Positions 1-10,800 of a DNA stretch of 64,000 nucleotides are shown in pieces. Source of the stretch: Syngnathus acus (Eukaryota > Chordata > Actinopteri > Syngnathiformes > Syngnathidae); NCBI RefSeq assembly GCF_901709675.1, contig NC_051089.1:14807976-14871975 (forward strand), given 5' to 3'. Both the position numbers and the translations under genes were made by a program. The notes under the pieces were generated by a model. That model did not search any database. It worked only from the letters and a program-made list of their open reading frames with translations, and was not told the DNA's origin. The number at the start of each line of letters is the position of its first letter. Position 1 is the first letter of the stretch.

Positions 1-236
1 CTGGCTTGGTGCATTGAAAGGTGGAGGGGGGAACAGATGCGGCGGAGGGATGTTGATCGGCACCGGTGGGAAGGGAGGAGGTAGCTGGCCAGGATACGGG
101 CTGGAATGTGGGGGAAATACATTTCCAATTGGATGTGATGGAAACGGAGTGGGTATGCTGGGAGGATTGTTATCCCATGAAACTGACGAGGACACTTGTG
201 AATCGGTGTCCTTGGAATTACCGCGCATTGGGAAAC
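1..236 (-). CDS. cpsf7-like exon: proline-rich segment (runs off window)
   Basis: Acceptor TTCACAG, phase 1, open to the window edge. Encodes FPMRGNSKDTDSQVSSSVSW then a Pro-rich run with PPPFPPVPINIPPPHLFPPP. A Pro-rich linker after the RRM is the normal layout of CPSF6 and CPSF7. The antisense Gly-rich reading of this stretch is its shadow. Confidence 0.65.
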
Positions 237-1930
237 CTGTGAATAGCACAGAGCACTTTTGGTGAATCCATGTAACATTTGCCATGAATGTGACTCATGC
301 GCAAAAATACTGGTCCACTTACGTTTATTAGCGACATCCTCAAACACGCTGAAGTTTTGATAAGTGGCGAAACGGCAGTCTATGCTTTCCCATCCAGTGT
401 ACAGAGGGGAATTTTCTCCAACAATATTTTTAATGAATTTTCTGAAGTCACCACCACCTTTGCATAGCTGTAGTTATGAGATGAAAATGTGCATGAAGAT
501 CAAGTAGCGGTATTCAGTAGCTAATTGAGGCTTAAAGACACGTATTATGGAAAAGCAACTTTTTTTGTTTTTAAAATCATTAAAAAATGTTCAAGACTTA
601 AAGACGCAGATCATGGAAAATCAACTTTCTTTGCTTTTAAAAAATATTTTCTTGTGTATCTGGAGCATCCAGGAGTGATTTCTCCGTTTTCTATGACGTT
701 TTTTTTTATCTATTACATCACATAACTACAAATGTCAACCGGAAAGGGAGGTGCACATCTTGCGGCCTTGGGAGTGTGAAGTATCTCATTTGCAATTAAA
801 GAGACCGCCCCAAAACGGCTTGCTCTGAGCCGCACCTCAGAACAAGTCGAAAAGAGGGACCCGTGATGGAATTCAGACAAAAGCATCGTTGTTCCACTTT
901 ATATAGACCACAACTAAATAAGTAAAACGTAAAACAGTAGAATTATTACAGTGAAAATGGATGGATGGATGGATATTTAGGCTTTAACATACTTGAAGAA
1001 ATGGAAAAGTCACTTACCCTCTTGATTGGCCATTTGCTTTATTCTCAGCAAATTTTATTTCATCAATATCCCTCACCCCTAATTTATGGGTCATAAGCAG
1101 CAGATCCTTGTCAGATGTCCACTAAATGGTAATGGATATAAGGGAAGAAGGACCGGTTACTTTACAGTAGATAGTTTGCATGACCAATTTATGCAGAGAT
1201 GAAAGAAATTCCAAAGTGTTTATATACTTTTTCCTACTCAATAACCCCAAATAGCCAATGAAAATGCTTATAGTGTTTATATACTTTTTCATCCGCTCTA
1301 ATAACCCCCCAAATAGCCGATGAAATTCATGTACTCAGACTAACTACTCATCTTAATTAATGTACAGAAGGCTACTGCAGTGATTCCCAACCTTTATTAA
1401 GCCAAGGCGCACATTTTGAGTTCGGAAAAAGCTCATGGCATACCAAGAAAACAAAAAATGTCACGCAAGAGGATACACATATTGCTTTTATACTTGTAGT
1501 TTCTGCCAGCTAATCGAAGATTATTTTTCAAATAGAAGATCACTTGTCACTTTTAGTCTCTGGCATAGACAGATGACAAATGTTTATTATTTATTCGGAA
1601 AAAAAGACGTTTTTGAACCAATTAAGTATAGTTTTTGTTATTTGTTGAGCTCTCAGCCTTTCACCGCACACTAATGTGCGCCGGCACACTGGTTGACAAT
1701 AACTGACAATGTAAAACTTACCCAAGAGAAATTCCCAATATACAGTGAGAATTTCCGTGCCTGGTTTGATTCCTTTTCCTCTGCTTTCACTGTGGTGACA
1801 TTACCTTTACTTTAGATGATGTTCCACTGCCAGCATCTGAGTTCAAAGTGGTTTTCTTGTCTTGATCCATTGAGCTCGAAAGTACAGCATCATCAAAAAG
1901 GTCGTTTGCCTCATCTAGTCTGTCCAAATC
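1..1930 (-). CDS. CPSF6/CPSF7-like CFIm subunit gene (partial, divergent, 4 exons seen)
   Basis: Four minus-strand exons (1722-1930, 1018-1121, 323-467, 1-236) splice in consistent phases to a protein resembling the CPSF6/CPSF7 large subunits of cleavage factor Im, which bind NUDT21 and help choose poly(A) sites in the nucleus. Seen: an acidic N-terminal segment (NDLFDDAVLSSS), RNP2-like LYIGNFSW, then WTSDKDLL, then DEIKFAENKANGQSRGYAKV (the RNP1-like part of the RRM), then IDCRFATYQNFSVFEDVANK, then a Pro-rich stretch (PPPHLFPPPPFNAPSQ). From memory of the family, the RRM is clearly related to CPSF7 but much less conserved than expected for a fish/human orthologue pair. The first exon is not visible and may lie in the N gap; the C-terminal RS-like part is beyond the left edge. 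Two exons each need one extra base to stay open. It could be a diverged cpsf7, a fast-evolving paralogue or a decaying copy. Confidence 0.7.
323..467 (-). CDS. cpsf7-like exon: end of RRM, with a 1-base deletion
   Basis: Acceptor CTACAG and donor GTAAGT. It starts YAKVVVTSENSLKILLEKI, continues to LDGK, then needs one extra A near 384-388 (an AAA run on the minus strand) to continue as SIDCRFATYQNFSVFEDVAN. Length is 145 nt; 146 would satisfy phase 2 in and phase 1 out. As given it hits TAG just after the site. Confidence 0.7.
531..642. repeat. Two-copy direct repeat (about 45 bp units) in cpsf7-like intron
   Basis: Copy 1 at 531-575 and copy 2 at about 596-642 share CTTAAAGAC, ATGGAAAA, CAACTTT and a T-rich end, spaced 65 bp apart. 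AT-rich and intronic; no function visible. Confidence 0.6.
1018..1121 (-). CDS. cpsf7-like exon: central RRM (WTSDKDLL to NGQSR)
   Basis: Acceptor TTTAG before TGG and donor GTAAGT. It is 104 nt, which is 34 codons plus 2 nt, and encodes WTSDKDLLLMTHKLGVRDID followed by EIKFAENKANGQSR. In CPSF7 the corresponding segment has WWTTD and ELKFAENRANGQSKG (established family feature). The reading frame is intact and joins the next exon as G-YAKVVV. This exon is the strongest evidence for the family assignment. Confidence 0.75.
1215..1324. repeat. Two-copy tandem repeat (about 50 bp units)
   Basis: Copies at 1215-1263 and 1272-1324 share AGTGTTTATATACTTTTTC, then AATAACCCC, then AAATAGCC and GATGAAA. 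They lie in the intron between the two RRM exons of the cpsf7-like gene. Confidence 0.75.
1378..1705. mobile_element. hAT-like MITE relic
   Basis: The left end CAGTGATTCCCAACC is matched, imperfectly, by the inverted right end GGTTGACAATAACTG. The interior contains GCCAAGGCGCAC near the left and GTGCGCCGGCACACTGG near the right, the arrangement of a very common fish non-autonomous element whose ends start CAG. I could not find a convincing 8-bp target-site duplication, so the copy is old and the hAT assignment is by resemblance. Confidence 0.55.
1722..1930 (-). CDS. cpsf7-like exon: acidic N-terminal region and RRM beta-1
   Basis: Acceptor CACAG before GATTTGGAC and donor TGG/GTAAGT. The first 42 codons read DLDRLDEANDLFDD and onward. 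Near 1803 the frame changes, and the rest reads VKAEEKESNQARKFSLYIGNFSW, the RNP2 segment. The exon is 209 nt; 210 nt (70 codons) would join phase 0 to phase 0, so one base appears missing. A GTAATG just after the first open stretch mimics a donor, but the apparent intron would be far too short. Confidence 0.65.
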
Positions 1931-2032
1931 CTGTGGTGAGATTAAATAAATCAGATCATTTCCATTTCACCGTGTGCAGGGTATCAACAACAACAAAAAA
2001 GGACTACTTTGCAATATTTGTACTCCACGGTA

Positions 2033-2532
2033 NNNNNNNNNNNNNNNNNNNNNNNNNNNNNNNNNNNNNNNNNNNNNNNNNNNNNNNNNNNNNNNNNNNN
2101 NNNNNNNNNNNNNNNNNNNNNNNNNNNNNNNNNNNNNNNNNNNNNNNNNNNNNNNNNNNNNNNNNNNNNNNNNNNNNNNNNNNNNNNNNNNNNNNNNNNN
2201 NNNNNNNNNNNNNNNNNNNNNNNNNNNNNNNNNNNNNNNNNNNNNNNNNNNNNNNNNNNNNNNNNNNNNNNNNNNNNNNNNNNNNNNNNNNNNNNNNNNN
2301 NNNNNNNNNNNNNNNNNNNNNNNNNNNNNNNNNNNNNNNNNNNNNNNNNNNNNNNNNNNNNNNNNNNNNNNNNNNNNNNNNNNNNNNNNNNNNNNNNNNN
2401 NNNNNNNNNNNNNNNNNNNNNNNNNNNNNNNNNNNNNNNNNNNNNNNNNNNNNNNNNNNNNNNNNNNNNNNNNNNNNNNNNNNNNNNNNNNNNNNNNNNN
2501 NNNNNNNNNNNNNNNNNNNNNNNNNNNNNNNN
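2033..2532. other. Assembly gap, 500 N
   Basis: Exactly 500 N, which suggests a placeholder length rather than a measured one. It sits between the last visible exon of the cpsf7-like gene and the alx4 start codon (about 250 bp away), so the alx4 promoter and the cpsf7-like first exon may be hidden here. Confidence 0.99.
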
Positions 2533-2712
2533 ATCCTCAGACCTAAAGGGGGTGTTTGCTCAACGACAGTGTTCCTGGAAAAGTTCTCAATGGTTTTATA
2601 ACCAAAGCCAGCTGCTGTAGGCCCATGCTTGAATGTGTGCGTGTGAACTACAGAGGAGGAGTGTGTTTGAGTGTGTGCACGCACGTGTGTGTGCAGCTTC
2701 CCTTTTCAAAAA

Positions 2713-2757
2713 GACAGAGAGAAAGAGAGAGAGAGAGGGTGAGCGAGTGAGAGAGAA
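2713..2757. repeat. GA-rich simple repeat before the alx4 start
   Basis: AGAGAGAAAGAGAGAGAGAG and similar runs, 25-70 bp upstream of the alx4 ATG, probably in the 5'UTR. A GT-rich stretch precedes it (2630-2695). Confidence 0.8.
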
Positions 2758-2780
2758 AGTTTTACCACTTTTTTTTAGGC

Positions 2781-3132
2781 ATGAGCGCCGAGATCTTCAG
2801 TCCATACAGCTGCGACATGACCTCCATGGATGCATTTTATAGTCCTCCTGCAGCACAAACTCGGGACCAGCAAACGGAACACTTCAGGACGTTGCCAGCA
2901 TCCCCTGATACCAAATACAGCCCCACTGCGTTCTTGCAGGCCCACAAAGGTCACGCGTACGGAGACAAGCCCCGGAGTTCGTTCCAGCAGGAGTGCCACT
3001 CATTGGACGCAGCCGGAGCCGGTCACGCTGCTTTCAGCAAATTCCACCTCTTCACGCACAGGTCCTCCAGTAAAACACCTCCGGAGGAAGGCGAGGGACA
3101 CCGGGAAGGCGCAGAGATCGTCCCCTGCTATG
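2781..3132 (+). CDS. alx4: alx4 coding exon 1
   Basis: ATG followed by 117 codons plus 1 nt, then donor G/GTGAGT. Encodes the variable N-terminal region ending EIVPCYG. The start is chosen because [11 protein letters not shown] is the conserved fish ALX4-type beginning and an A-rich/T-rich leader precedes it. Intact. Confidence 0.92.
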
Positions 3133-6100
3133 GTGAGTGGGCCTCGGCATAATGTCTCAGCGGAGCGGGCGCTCCCCCCGAATTACTGTGAAGGATGCTG
3201 CGGGTGAGAAAAATTGGCGATTCTTGCGCAATATGCTTCGTGGAGCTTCCAAATGTTTTCTGCGCGTGATCAAGAGTGGCTTTCTTTTTTATGCACCCGA
3301 TGATCACGTTGCCTTCATCAAATTAGCGCCCATTAAATGCGATAATCTGTATCACAATCCCTCATTATATCGAACCGGGATGCCACAATTGAATGATCGT
3401 GTTTTTCGTTCTTTCGTGGTGTTGCTCGCGGCCTTATTGGGACCACTTACATTTAATTGCACCGAAATGGGCCACGAATGAGGGGGCGAATAAAACTTTG
3501 ACCCACGTTTGGGGATGAACAGCGAGGTCCAACACTAAAGAGACGATCGTGTTACCAGGAAGAAAAACATCACATAAAAGTGACAATGACACCATTCCGC
3601 AATCGTTTCATTGGACGTGATTAAAATTGATGCTCATTTTTCGAAAAGGTCCAAGCTATAAATTATACATAAGGAAGCAAATAAATACTAATTTATTGTT
3701 GCAAACCACCTTGTCGATTGAAATATTTATTTATGATTGAATTGTACAGATCGAAGTAGTCAGGGGGAAAGTGATTGTGTCTTTGACCCGTTCTTGGATG
3801 AAGACCCTCTTTTCATTCCAGCCTGTCTTTTTGTTTTATGCAATCTGTGCTATTAAATAAGACTAAATCATTTTTCAACGCTCCCAAAGCAGACTTCAGA
3901 AACTAAATTTATCAATAAAAGTTTAGATTAAACCAAAAAGTAGGCCACATAATATCAAAATTATATTTATCAATATCAATTACTATTCTTAATTCATAAC
4001 AAGCATAGGCCTATCATATTTTTTTTTGGTCTTTGTAAAAATGTCTAATAGTTCATCCGCTTCAAATGTTCTGTCAACTGAAGCTTTTTCATTCCGAAAT
4101 CAGAAATGTGATTGTTCTAAAGACGTAGCTACAGTGCCTACATAACATTTAATTTTAGAATGAAAAATATGCATTATTATATTACATTATTACATTGTTA
4201 ATTTATTAGAAATAAACCAATCAATTACAGTCTTAGCATTTTGATGAATAACATGATTAAACACATTTAATAATAACATTCCAAATGCAATTCCATGTAT
4301 TACAATCCAATATTGGAATAGCTCTGCCATTTATGTCAGTATCCGTATTATTATTAGGATTTATAGGGCTTAATAAAGCATAAACGAACCCAGGTGAAAT
4401 GATTAAACTTAACCTTCAAAAACCACATTTAGGTCACAAAGTCAGCAGGATTTACAATAGGAAAACCCATAAAAACAATTCGTTGCACAAGACAGTTTCT
4501 CCATAAAATGTTCACGTTCCTCATCTTATTAGTGTTTAGAACAAGGTTTCGAGGAAGGGGTAAGAAAAGTGGTAATGTCATGAAAGGTCAACTGCACCGA
4601 GACATGTTTGGCTGCAATGGCCCTGTAAATATTGTTTTCCAATGCCGCTTTCCCCGTTGTTACTAAGGAAAACTGATTGGACGGACACTCTGACAAAAAC
4701 ACACTCTGTGTACAGTTAGACTTAAACTCTGTATGCTTTAACAAATGTGCTGCAAAAACTAATGGTCAAAGTCATGCACGGAAAAGTCTCGGGGGAAAAT
4801 TCCCTCTCAAGCAGCCCCTCCAAGTCTTTGTTATCCTCGAGAGACGTCCCATTTCTTCATTTGATGTGTCCGTGTCTCCCCTCAGCGTGTGACCTTTAGC
4901 TTCCTGTCTCATCTGTTTGGGGTCGTAGGCCGCTTCCCCCGCACGCACACACGCCACAGAATATCCATTTGAGGCCCCGCAATGTCATTGCGCAGATCTT
5001 TGCAACACTTGGGTTCCAGTTGGATCTTGTAAAGGTTTAACTGCACCCGTATTTTTCTTTTGTATCGTCAACCATTTGCAAATACGTTGATGATAATTGC
5101 CACAATGGCAATAGTCCATTTGAAAAATTAGAAACAGGACAATGGTGAAATGACTTCAGTCTTTTAAGTTCTAACTCATGTTTGAAAGGTATGCATGTAA
5201 AATTTAATCCAAAGATATTCGTTCAATCTACTCCTAAAGGTAGAACATGTCACACCAATTTCACGTAATTAAGTTAGTTGTGCTTTTTTTCTAAAACTTG
5301 AAGTATAGCTTACTTTATTTATTTATTTATTTAATTTATTTATTTGGGTTTAGATGAGTGTATCTACATTGATGTTGAGTTTTAAGTGTACTGATGGCTC
5401 TTTAGAGATAAAGTGCATCAAGTTTCTCCTTGGACCTCATTTTCCGCCTATGTGCCCCTTCGCCATCTTTAAGCTGGTGCGACAGGTCCATTCCGCTATC
5501 CTGTAACGGCCGTCCGAGGTGATTGGTTGGAGCAGGCGGTAATGGGAACCAGCCACGAGGCCCAGACAACTGAGACACACTTTCGTATGTCCGTGACATG
5601 AGTGGAGGTGACAAGGACTCAGGATCGTTTTACCATTTAGTTTCAGCTATGGCAGGCCAATTTGCATTAGGGCCCGCTTTGCATGGCCCGGTGAGAGCAG
5701 CGGGGGTAAGAAGCAGTCCAGAACTTCCTCTGCTCACTTTCTTGTCATGTCACAGCTGAAGATCACATTTATTTAAAAAAAAAAAAAGAAAGAAAGAAAA
5801 ACCCATCAAACATCTGTGATGATTGTACCCAATTTAAAAGTCTCAAATGCGTTTTTATTATATCTTAAAGAGTCAAGTATGGGCTATGCAGTTGTTTGAG
5901 GATTTCCTTGTATAATTTCTTCTAAAATAAAAACATTTTGAAAATAGAAGTAGACTAAGAATGAAATATTACCAGGTATGGGTTTTCAAACATCAAAATA
6001 TGCCTGAACAAAATTTAAAATTCGGTCAAATATTTTTAACAGCTTTAGCTAGATGTCATTTTAACCAGCTCACATGGGTGCTAACTGTAGGATTTTTTTT

Positions 6101-7774
6101 TTTGCTTTACTTCCCCAAGTACTAGACTATAATAGTAAGCAAATTATTGTACTCATAACTTTTCACAGTCAATAGTATATATATAGTATATTCTTTATAG
6201 GCAAGGTGCAAAAGGATCAACTAAGCAGTAAAGTCATGTCAAAATATGTGTCCAATATCGTAAAATACAAAGAAGCCACTGTTTAAAAATGATCCAAAAT
6301 CATCTTTGAATTAAAAAAAAATAAATCTGAAACTAAAGTTGCCAAAATGGTGGGGTGTGTTTCTGCATAATGTGCCATTTTCTGGGGTGTATCGCATTAG
6401 GGAGATTGTGTAGACATGCAGAACCAGCAAAAAGTGCAGTGACACTTATGAATGTAGTACATTTCACAGTAGCTAATGGAAAGTCGTCTGCCTGGAACAC
6501 AGTGTAATCTATAACTTTTCACATAATTTCTCAGGCAATTCTCAGAGGAAAACAGTACATGCAGTCATTAATCTGCACAGTTCAACATCCACTTGCAATG
6601 ATGACAACAAAAATACATATCGACAGGTTAAGAAGCATGTGTACTTTTCGATAGAGCGATGTAGTGAGTTTTCAAACGTAAAGATTTTTTTTTGTTCTCT
6701 CAGACGGAATGTTCACCCCCCTCCCCAATCAAACCACAAAAATCACAAGATGAAGGATGTTCATCTTTGCTCGAGCGGGCGAAGGAAACATTTGGAAGCG
6801 AGACAAGGGTGGGTGTACGAAGAAGGAAAAGTGTTTGAGATGTGATTTATCAGTCTTGGACTTCATGGATTCTTTTCACAGTCTATAAACATTACACAGC
6901 CTGCTGAGATAGATCATCTGTGCTCAGTCAGCAGAGCTGCATTTCAAAGTGAACGTCTCTCACATTGGAAGGGTGGGGGGAAGAGCATTGTGCTGATGTT
7001 TGCCGATCGTCTGTCTGTGAGACACTGTGACTATTTCCGGATTTCAAGACGGCTCCAAATTTACACCTCTTATGAAGAGGAGTGTGTGCGCGCGGCATTA
7101 TCCCAATATGCTTGGCATCGCTCAACAGAAAGTGCCAGTTGTTGTGTGCTCGCTGCTATTTCACAAAGATCAGAGGAGATGTAATGATATATTTTGGGTG
7201 CAACAGTAGAGAGACTGAAGCCAGACCTGTTGGTGAGGCTTTAATACAATGTCCAGTAGTTTGATGCGTGCATGTTTATGTCCTTCAATATCTTGCAGCA
7301 AAGCAGGGCACCGACAGAAACTTTATGTTCCCTCGCAATCCTTCTTCTCAGACCGTAAAATAACCCCACAAAAGACGTACAAAGGCATTCTTTCCTCACT
7401 GATTTACTGTCCTGGAGGTCGCTCAACTTATGTTTGTAGTTTCAATTCTGGTGTCATTTCTTTTTTTTTTTTTGGTTCAGTGCAGTGGTGTTTTCAAATG
7501 ATAAAAAGAAAAATTAGTCACCAGACACAATGATGTATCAGTTGATCCATGCTGTATTTTTAGTTAGACAGGTTAGGCAAATTACCAATGAGCTATTGAG
7601 CAATTTAAAAAAATATATATGAAAATATATTAAAAAAATTATATATATATTATATTATACTATATTATATATATACTGTATATATACATATATTTTTGTG
7701 TGTGTATATATATATATATATTATATAAAAAATAAAAAAAATAAAAAAATTATATATATATTCTTTTAAATATA

Positions 7775-7845
<71 letters not shown>

Positions 7846-10800
7846 AATCATAGCAGAAATTGGGCTCTTCCATGGTACTTGGTTTGATACAACATGTGCT
7901 GCCTTCAAACAATTGTTTGGAATGCATATTTCAACAAAATAACACATGTCAGATATCTTGCAATAGTTGTAATAGGATATTGGGAGAGGGGTAAAAAAAA
8001 AACATGATGTGAGTCACAACTATTGAAATACTCTGTTCAGAACTACTGGAACATGTGCTCTCACTTGTGCAGCTGTAAGTCAAATCATTATTTTATAGCC
8101 GTACTCGGCGTGTGTTGCTACACAGGTGTAGGCTGAAGATGAACTGATGGTCTCGTAATAATTTAGTGAAAGGAGATGACGGTTGGTTGTACTCAGACAT
8201 GATAAAAGTTTCCATGTGCTGCAAGACTCAGCAAAGCATTTCTTATTTTCCCGTTGCGGCAGAACCTTTCAAGAAAGCACATTAGCTCCTTCATTGCCAA
8301 AATGCAACATGAACAGTAGTCTTTTATCAGTTAGTGGTCATCACTCACCAACCTGACAGGACTGCGGCGATCCGGCAGAGAAATATGATGATCACGACTA
8401 GGACTGTTTATGCAGGAATTTTAAAGCGAAGGACGTTGGGGTCTAAAACCATATACATGAGTCATGGACAAGGAGCCCGCTGCCGGACTCCCAGAGGGAG
8501 TTGTGTCACCAACTTTGGAAATATTTAAGCTTTTTTTTTCCGAATTAGTCAAACACCAAAAAGTCTGCTCTTGCAAACTCCATTACCTGATTTTCTGATG
8601 AGTTGATATTCTGCATTGCTTTCATCAATTCAAAGAATGCTTGTTTAGTTCTTTAGTGGTTGATCTCTCTCACAAGCAGCGTGAAAATGCACAGAAGCAT
8701 TTGCTTGAAGTTAGTGTGTAAAATTTCAATCTCCCTAACAATTGAGGCCTTTTCAAAATGAATTTTATTGAAATGTTTTTTTTTTTCATGATTTTTTATT
8801 TTTTTATTTTTGTGGATGATAGAAGACACTATGAATGGTAGTAACCAAATTGGATATATGATATAATCATCTGTGGTGGAATAGCGGATAGCCTCATAGT
8901 GAGATTCTGGGTTTGAAACACTGGTCACGTCTTGGTTTTGTCGTGCTCGCTGTGCGGCTTTTCTTCCCCCACGTTCCAAAAGCATCATCGTGTGTTAGCT
9001 TAATTGTTCATCTAAACTGTGGTTGTTAGTTGAGATGTCGACCTGTGCAAGGTTCATGAATGGATGGATTCATTTTCTGTACCATTTCGCCTGTTCTATT
9101 GGGCTTTTTTTTGTTTTTGTTTAACCAGCCATCTATCGCATCTACCTGAAGTAACTCACAAGATGATTAATCACTCTAAACAAACATCTTGTTTTGCACC
9201 AATGTGTAGCAAAAACAACAACACGTTTTGAATGTTGGATCACCATAGCTACTTCTAACATTTGAGTGACCTGCCATGCGTGTTGGTTCCGGGTCAGTAG
9301 GTGTAAGCGACCCAAAGCCGAGAGCCCGCATGAATGCAAACATAACTGAGAGTCCTGAATGGATCACATGAGAGGGTTTTGCATATATGTTGGCAATTGG
9401 TCACACACAAAATAAAAGCACCAAGACAAAACTTTCTGGTATCCCACGCTCGACTTTATGCAATCACATCCAAAAATGAGTAAGACACTGGATCATTTTG
9501 ATGGACGCTGGCAGACAGATGCTCATGAAGATTTATTAGCGCAGATTTGTCTGAGGTTTGAAAATTCACATGCTGCAATGCCATTAAGTGAGTGTGTTTA
9601 GTTTCTTGTAGCCAGAAATAACATCTTTGCAAATTCAGCATGACAGTTCAGGTGACGCCGCATGGCAAACATCCAGCTTCTCTGAATCTTAAAATTTTCT
9701 CTGCAATTAAAAGAGCCACTTTGTCACATAGAGCGTCCATACCTCCCAACATCAGAGAATGATCTATAGAGAACGAAAGTGAATGTCATCTATCATGACG
9801 GGAAATCTAATCAGTGCTCACATTAACACTGGAAGCCAACACATTTCGCAACTAAAGACCAAGAAATGCATTTGCTCCACCCCATCATAAATCCTACTGG
9901 CGAATTATGAGCTATGCAAAGCTGCCAAGTGACTGTCATTTCAAGCACTTTAGCGGCACAATGGAAAATGTTCAAATGGTGCCAGTGATGGTAGAGTTAA
10001 AGTTTCAGCACATTCACGCAACTATAGTGGGATTTGAATGTACATTTTTGTTGGCAGGTAATGAAAAGAGCTCATGCAGTTCTCACTGGATGTTTCTGTT
10101 GCCACACATCTAATGTGGCGACAGAAAAATAATGTTCGGTTTTGATAGTTTTGTTTTGAATGTACAATACGTCTTATTGTGCCTGTTGTTCTTGGTGGTT
10201 GACAAATGCATTGCATCATAATGATGCATTAACAATCCAGTACATTCCTTCACAAAAAAAACACACTAATAAAAATATTATTTTGTTACTGAAATGGAAC
10301 ATGATGATATTTTTAATTTCTCAGTCTAGCTGTTTTATTGGCTCTCATTAGATTGGGTAAATCTTCTCTCAGAAATATCAGAAGCAATCAAGCACATATC
10401 TTGCATGAAGCTAATATATTAACAAGGGGCTAATAATAAAACAACAACATGATAACAGGTCATAAAGCACTATACCAATAAATGTTCCATAACAGGTTGT
10501 TGATAGTTTTAAATTAGAACTCCCCTCCCCTACAAAATAACATGGGACAGTCTAGTCATTAAGAATAAAAGTATCTTTAAACCAACCTGCATATATTGTA
10601 TGCTCATTTCACCTCCTCTTTTGTTTTCTATCCAAACTGCACCTTTTCGTTTTGACCTTTTCCTTTCCATGTTTACTATAAGTGTAGCTTACATTTCCCA
10701 TCATTCCCCAATCCCCCACCCTAGCCCTCGAATTCCCCAACCAATGATTGACATATCGTGCCGTTAGACAATAGAAAACCATTTTAGGTAACAATTTTCT

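Noticed and set aside
14-265. Gly-rich plus-strand ORF
   Set aside because: It is the complement of the Pro-rich exon of the minus-strand cpsf7-like gene; splice phase and family match support the minus strand.
1816-2601. ORFs spanning the N gap on both strands
   Set aside because: Open only because N codons cannot contain stops.
7750-7947. Minus-strand ORF rich in Val-Cys repeats
   Set aside because: Translation of the CA microsatellite.
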